From CAYMCO01 sp964388955 (lineage in GTDB: Bacteria; Chloroflexota; Anaerolineae; Anaerolineales; E44-bin32): DNA of 6,081 nt. The position numbers and the translations under genes were made by a program. The stretch covers positions 1-6,081 of the forward strand of contig CAYMCO010000071.1 of NCBI GenBank assembly GCA_964388955.1, given 5' to 3'. Position 1 is the first letter of the stretch, and each line of letters starts with the position of its first letter. The notes beneath the pieces are model-generated. The model did no database searches. It was not told the origin of the DNA and saw only the letters and a list, made by a program, of their open reading frames with translations. Below are positions 5,359 through 6,081 of this stretch, in pieces.

Positions 5359-5412
5359 CGGGTGGTGAATTCGCGTGGCGCGCCAGGGGAGCGCGGTGAG
5401 AGTGACCGATCC

Positions 5413-5889
5413 CTATTTCCCTTCCGGGGAAATGCGGATCGGGTCGCCGACCTGCACCACGGCGCCTTCCAGTATCCGTGCTCGCAGTCCGCCGCGGTGG
5501 ACAAAGCGTTCAATGATCTCACGTGCGCTGAGATCACCAGCCAGCTTCTCCCCCAGATAGCTGCAGGGCTCGCACAGATCAATGCCTTGGACGAGCGCCT
5601 CCCCGATTCGGAAGGATTTGCCAACCAGATCATTCAGCGGGACTCCTTTGGTGACAATGTTCCGGCGCGTGGCGGCGGGATCCAGTTGGACGCCCGAATC
5701 TTGGTTGAAGCGCTCGACTTGCTCAAGCTCCACCAATGTCAACTCTCGGGCCGGATCCCCGCCCGTATTCCGGAAGTAGCGATCACCGCGGAGTCCTTGG
5801 CCAGGGATCAACTCGGCCTCGGGGACGCTCTGGATGTCGCCGCCTTCTGAGCGGGTGATGTGGATAGAGAAGACAATCCCATCGGTCAT
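5413..5889 (-). CDS. Stand-alone MOSC domain protein
   Basis: This 158-residue protein consists of little more than one MOSC domain, the fold shared with the C-terminus of molybdenum cofactor sulfurase. MOSC proteins are thought to carry sulfur or bind the molybdenum cofactor for delivery to metal-sulfur enzymes or in detoxification. Visible family marks are PGQGLRGDRYF (29-39), TLVELEQVERF (51-61), ATRRNIVTKGVPLNDLVG (73-90), LCEPCSYL (105-112) with C106 and C109, and HRGGLRARILEGAVVQVGD (131-149). The cysteine expected to carry sulfur is in the CEPC motif. Length is normal for single-domain members. The start at 5889 is supported by AAGGA (5897-5901) seven bases upstream. No molybdoenzyme or cofactor synthesis gene is in the window, so its partner is unknown. 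Confidence 0.92.
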   Translation of the reverse strand: MTDGIVFSIHITRSEGGDIQSVPEAELIPGQGLRGDRYFRNTGGDPARELTLVELEQVERFNQDSGVQLDPAATRRNIVTKGVPLNDLVGKSFRIGEALVQGIDLCEPCSYLGEKLAGDLSAREIIERFVHRGGLRARILEGAVVQVGDPIRISPEGK

Positions 5890-5978
5890 GCGTTGGTCCT
5901 TCGCGTTGGCTCTCTCATATTGCGAGGGTAGATGAAAGCCCGATTCGTGTGCGGCTTATCCCGGACGAACAGGAAGGC

Positions 5979-6003
5979 GCACAGGAACCAAGGCCCGCTG
6001 TGC
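5979..6003. other. Short inverted repeat between tRNA-Leu and the MOSC gene
   Basis: GCACAG (5979-5984) and CTGTGC (5998-6003) form a perfect 6-bp inverted repeat with a 13-base spacer. It begins 14 bases past the tRNA 3' end on the minus strand. It could be a tRNA-trailing stem or an operator for the MOSC gene. No T tract follows in the minus direction, so a terminator call is not supported. Confidence 0.3.
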
Positions 6004-6016
6004 TATAATCGCCGAA

Positions 6017-6081
6017 TGCCGAAGGTGGGAGTCGAACCCACACTCCCGAAGGAACGCGATTTTGAGTCGCGCGCGTCTGCC
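6017..6081 (-). tRNA. tRNA-Leu (anticodon CAA), 3' part only, runs off the window
   Basis: Read on the minus strand, the window ends inside a class II tRNA. It contains the end of the D arm (GGCAGACGCG). The anticodon arm is CGCGA, loop CTCAAAA and TCGCG (6055-6071), with anticodon CAA at 6062-6064. A 13-base variable arm pairs TTCC with GGAG around TTCG (6042-6054). The T arm is GTGGG, TTCGACT and CCCAC (6025-6041), and the 3' acceptor strand is CTTCGGC (6018-6024) with discriminator A at 6017. The long variable arm, CAA anticodon and A73 all fit leucine. CCA is not encoded, so it must be added after transcription. The 5' acceptor and most of the D arm lie beyond the window. Confidence 0.93.

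Noticed and set aside
5376..5385. TGGCGCGCCA palindrome between the MOSC gene and the small membrane protein gene
   Set aside because: A ten-base palindrome in GC-rich DNA is common, it has no loop to form a stable hairpin, and no other copy is seen in the window.
5242..5850. 202-residue open frame on the plus strand opposite the MOSC gene
   Set aside because: It is antisense to the MOSC protein, whose family motifs are unmistakable on the minus strand, and it shows no domain of its own.
6004..6009. TATAAT on the plus strand next to the tRNA 3' end
   Set aside because: A perfect -10 hexamer, but there is no -35 box 16-18 bp upstream and transcription would run antisense into the tRNA. Treated as chance.

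Overview
The window looks like chromosomal DNA of moderately high GC content from a free-living bacterium. The best guess is Chloroflexota (Anaerolineae or a relative). The main clue is a pair of adjacent single-pass membrane proteins that share the motif YVDTAPASLR just after the transmembrane helix, an architecture I associate with that phylum. An adenosine-specific kinase (PF04008), an S58/P1 peptidase and a bactofilin also fit. The taxonomic call is inference from protein flavour only. I see no phage, transposon, CRISPR array or toxin gene.

Left part (1-1616). A possible C-terminal tail of an upstream gene ends at 65. Eight bases later comes a textbook sigma-70 promoter (TTGACA, 17 bp, TATAAT) that drives a type 2 ferredoxin/flavodoxin--NADP(+) reductase (150-1169). 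A small single-domain cupin lies convergent to it on the minus strand (1320-1616).

Middle part (1617-3999). A 391-bp divergent intergenic region holds C-rich direct repeats and a plausible promoter. It leads into a compact plus-strand operon: adenosine-specific kinase (PF04008), P1-family (DmpA/S58) aminopeptidase, and bactofilin. The first two genes abut as TGAATG. A short hairpin at the end of the second gene precedes the strong Shine-Dalgarno of the third. A weak terminator-like stem follows the bactofilin.

Right part (4139-6081), all on the minus strand. Reading in the direction of transcription there is the 3' part of a tRNA-Leu(CAA), a stand-alone MOSC-domain protein, and two paralogous membrane-anchored proteins overlapping as TGATG. 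The second paralogue carries an extra Pro/Thr-rich linker and a C-terminal beta-rich domain. An 8-bp inverted repeat upstream of the first paralogue could bury its ribosome binding site.

No single dramatic new system is visible. The most promising leads are the tandem VDTAPASLR membrane proteins with their possible translational switch, and the kinase-peptidase-bactofilin gene set.
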